The notes beneath the pieces are model-generated. The model made no database searches. It saw only the letters and a list, made by a program, of their open reading frames with translations, and had not been told where the DNA came from. A DNA stretch of 6,943 bases from Aquificota bacterium (GTDB taxonomy: Bacteria > Thermosulfidibacterota > Thermosulfidibacteria > Thermosulfidibacterales > Thermosulfidibacteraceae). The stretch spans positions 1 through 6,943 of the forward strand of contig WGAU01000119.1 of assembly GCA_015494645.1 (NCBI GenBank). Direction: 5' to 3'. A program made the translations under genes and the position numbers. Of the stretch, positions 5,672 to 6,943 are shown one piece after another. Numbering within the stretch: the stretch's first letter is position 1; the number at the start of each line of letters is the position of its first letter.

Positions 5672-6857
5672 TCCTTACCCTCCTTTTTGAAGAAGATGGT
5701 ATGCCGAGTTCCTCTCTATACTTCGCCACTGTACGGCGTGCAATATCAAAGCCTTCCTCCTTAAGCAACCGGGCAATGGCACTGTCGCTCAGCGGCTTGG
5801 TCTTGTCCTCGGAATCTATGATCTCCTTGATTCTTCTCTTGATCTGAAAGCCCTTGTCCTCAAAGAAGAACTTAAGCGGGAAAGTACCGTAAGGAGTATG
5901 AACATATTTTGCATTTACCACCCTGCTAACCGTAGACACGTGTAAATCTATTTTTTCAGAGACCTCCCTCAAGGTCAAGGGCTTAAGGTACGCCGGCCCT
6001 TTGTCCAGAAATTCTTTCTCAAACTCAACTATGGCCTCAACGGTCCTTCTAAGGGTTTTGTTGCGTTGTTCAATGGCCTTCATTAAAGCCACGGATCTTT
6101 TCATCTTCGCCTTAAGGAACTCCAAAGTGTCACTGTCCAAATCCTTTTGATAGAGAAGGCTTCTATAGTTCTCGTTGAGCACAAGTCGCGGAGTGTACCT
6201 CTCATTTAGATATACCTGATAGGTAGCTCCTACCTTTACAACGAAAGCATCAGGCTCCACATAGCCTATTTCAGCCTCACCTCTGCCCCAGGCTGGATAG
6301 GGTTTAAAAACATAACCCCTATCCACAAGCTGCCTAACCTGAGCCTCCATATTTTCCTCTGGCTCAACCCCAATCTGTTCAAGTTGAAACCTGAGGTACT
6401 CTTCGGCATTGAGCGCTCCACAACCTGGAGGATCCACAAGCTCCATAAACTTTTTTCTGAGCTTTTCCAAATATTCCAAGGATACGCCCATTTCATGAGC
6501 TAAATGCTGAGGCTCTAACGTCAGAAAGCCCTCGGAATTTATGTTCTTAGCTATACCTATCAAAATTTTCCTTTCTTTTTCGGAAAAAACAGGCAGAACA
6601 GCCACCTGCTGAACCAAGTCATCGCTCAAAGACGGTTCCTTTGAAGGCAAACGTTCCCACCACGGCTGTTCATCCTCTTCGGGATAATAGGCGTCGGTAG
6701 GAGGAGGGAGCTCCTCCAGAAACGGGTTTTCTAAAAGCTCTCTGTCCACCATCTCCCTAAGCTCCATCAAAGGAGCAGACAGAACCTCCAAAGATACCTG
6801 CATCTCGGGGGTCAGTATGAGCTTCGGCTGTATGGTTAGCTCAAGCTTCTGTCTCAT
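5640..6857 (-). CDS. rpoN: RNA polymerase sigma-54 factor
   Basis: Sigma-54 directs RNA polymerase to -24/-12 promoters and needs an AAA+ activator. Region I (1-50) is intact and Gln/Leu-rich, beginning MRQKLELTIQPKLILTPEMQ. A short acidic, proline-rich region II (51-80) follows, then the core-binding domain (about 80-265), with DPPGCGALNAEEYL (142-155). The DNA-binding part includes the segment LKPLTLREVSEKIDLHVSTV (291-310), whose helix-turn-helix ends in STVSRVVNAKYV, and the RpoN box ARRTVAKYRE (373-382), which reads the -24 element. At 405 residues it is shorter than the roughly 480 of enterobacteria, mainly in region II. Proteins of this family normally end soon after GIPSSSKR. Here the frame continues for about 12 more residues, VRNAGNNNRKKR, through the hpf ribosome binding site and start. 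The ATG overlaps the lptB stop as ATGA. Confidence 0.96.
   Translation of the reverse strand: MRQKLELTIQPKLILTPEMQVSLEVLSAPLMELREMVDRELLENPFLEELPPPTDAYYPEEDEQPWWERLPSKEPSLSDDLVQQVAVLPVFSEKERKILIGIAKNINSEGFLTLEPQHLAHEMGVSLEYLEKLRKKFMELVDPPGCGALNAEEYLRFQLEQIGVEPEENMEAQVRQLVDRGYVFKPYPAWGRGEAEIGYVEPDAFVVKVGATYQVYLNERYTPRLVLNENYRSLLYQKDLDSDTLEFLKAKMKRSVALMKAIEQRNKTLRRTVEAIVEFEKEFLDKGPAYLKPLTLREVSEKIDLHVSTVSRVVNAKYVHTPYGTFPLKFFFEDKGFQIKRRIKEIIDSEDKTKPLSDSAIARLLKEEGFDIARRTVAKYREELGIPSSSKRRVRNAGNNNRKKR
5679..5685 (-). promoter_or_regulatory. Strong Shine-Dalgarno site of hpf, inside rpoN
   Basis: AAGGAGG reads on the minus strand seven bases before the hpf ATG and lies entirely within the last codons of rpoN. 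Ribosomes finishing rpoN pass over it. It decides the hpf start at 5671. Confidence 0.85.
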
Positions 6858-6943
6858 AGCTCAAAGTCTCTACCCAAATACACACTCCTAACCTTGGGGA
6901 CTGAAGCTACCTCCTCTGGGGTCCCCTCGGCTATTATTTCGCC
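6854..6943 (-). CDS. lptB: LPS export ABC transporter ATPase LptB, C-terminal end (partial)
   Basis: The last 29 codons and stop of a gene entering from the right edge. The peptide GEIIAEGTPEEVASVPKVRS followed by VYLGRDFEL is the characteristic C-terminus of LptB, the cytoplasmic ATPase that powers lipopolysaccharide extraction from the inner membrane with LptFG. Generic ABC ATPases share GEIIAEGTPEE, but the ending (V)YLG-x-x-F-x-L together with rpoN directly downstream is specific enough. The catalytic motifs lie outside the window. The TGA overlaps the rpoN ATG (ATGA), so rpoN is probably translationally coupled to it. Its presence implies an outer membrane carrying LPS. Confidence 0.88.
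   Translation of the reverse strand, partial: GEIIAEGTPEEVASVPKVRSVYLGRDFEL

Noticed and set aside
1..6943. CRISPR arrays, insertion sequences, tRNA or rRNA genes
   Set aside because: No repeat array, transposase motif, cloverleaf or rRNA-like segment was seen on reading through both strands.

Overview
The window is typical chromosomal DNA of a Gram-negative bacterium. Evidence for this is the LptB C-terminus (lipopolysaccharide export), sigma-54, and the conserved order lptB-rpoN-hpf-ptsN-hprK-rapZ-ptsH-ptsI on the minus strand. Moderate GC, Lys/Glu/Arg-rich proteins and a short sigma-54 of about 405 residues would fit a deep-branching, possibly thermophilic lineage (Aquificota, Thermodesulfobacteriota or a delta-proteobacterial relative). 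That placement is inference only.

Layout. Positions 1-346 hold no intact gene. The recognisable content is the decayed 3' end of an Acr3-type arsenite efflux gene on the plus strand (firm from about 157 to 291), then a short possible promoter. Positions 347-1071 are a two-gene plus-strand unit: crcB/fluC, a fluoride channel, coupled by a TGATG overlap to a PII-like DUF190 protein. It meets the minus-strand operon tail to tail with one base between stop codons. From 6943 leftwards to 1073 there are eight minus-strand genes with almost no intergenic DNA: the end of lptB, rpoN, hpf, ptsN, hprK, rapZ, ptsH and ptsI. All but one junction (hpf/ptsN, 4 bases) are overlaps, so the set is probably one transcript with translational coupling, whose promoter lies outside the window.

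How the genes work together. The operon encodes an apparently complete regulatory phosphotransferase chain without a sugar permease: enzyme I (ptsI), HPr (ptsH) with both a His site and a Ser site, HPr kinase/phosphorylase (hprK), and EIIA-Ntr (ptsN). It sits beside sigma-54, the RNase adaptor family protein RapZ and a long-form ribosome hibernation factor. A reasonable inference is that PEP and energy status is read through EI/HPr and HPrK and passed to nitrogen, stress and envelope outputs.

I see no clearly undescribed system. The points most worth a second look are the acr3 remnant, a C-terminally shortened enzyme I with a changed active-site motif, a likely TTG start for hprK, and the sigma-54 tail that reads through the hpf ribosome binding site.
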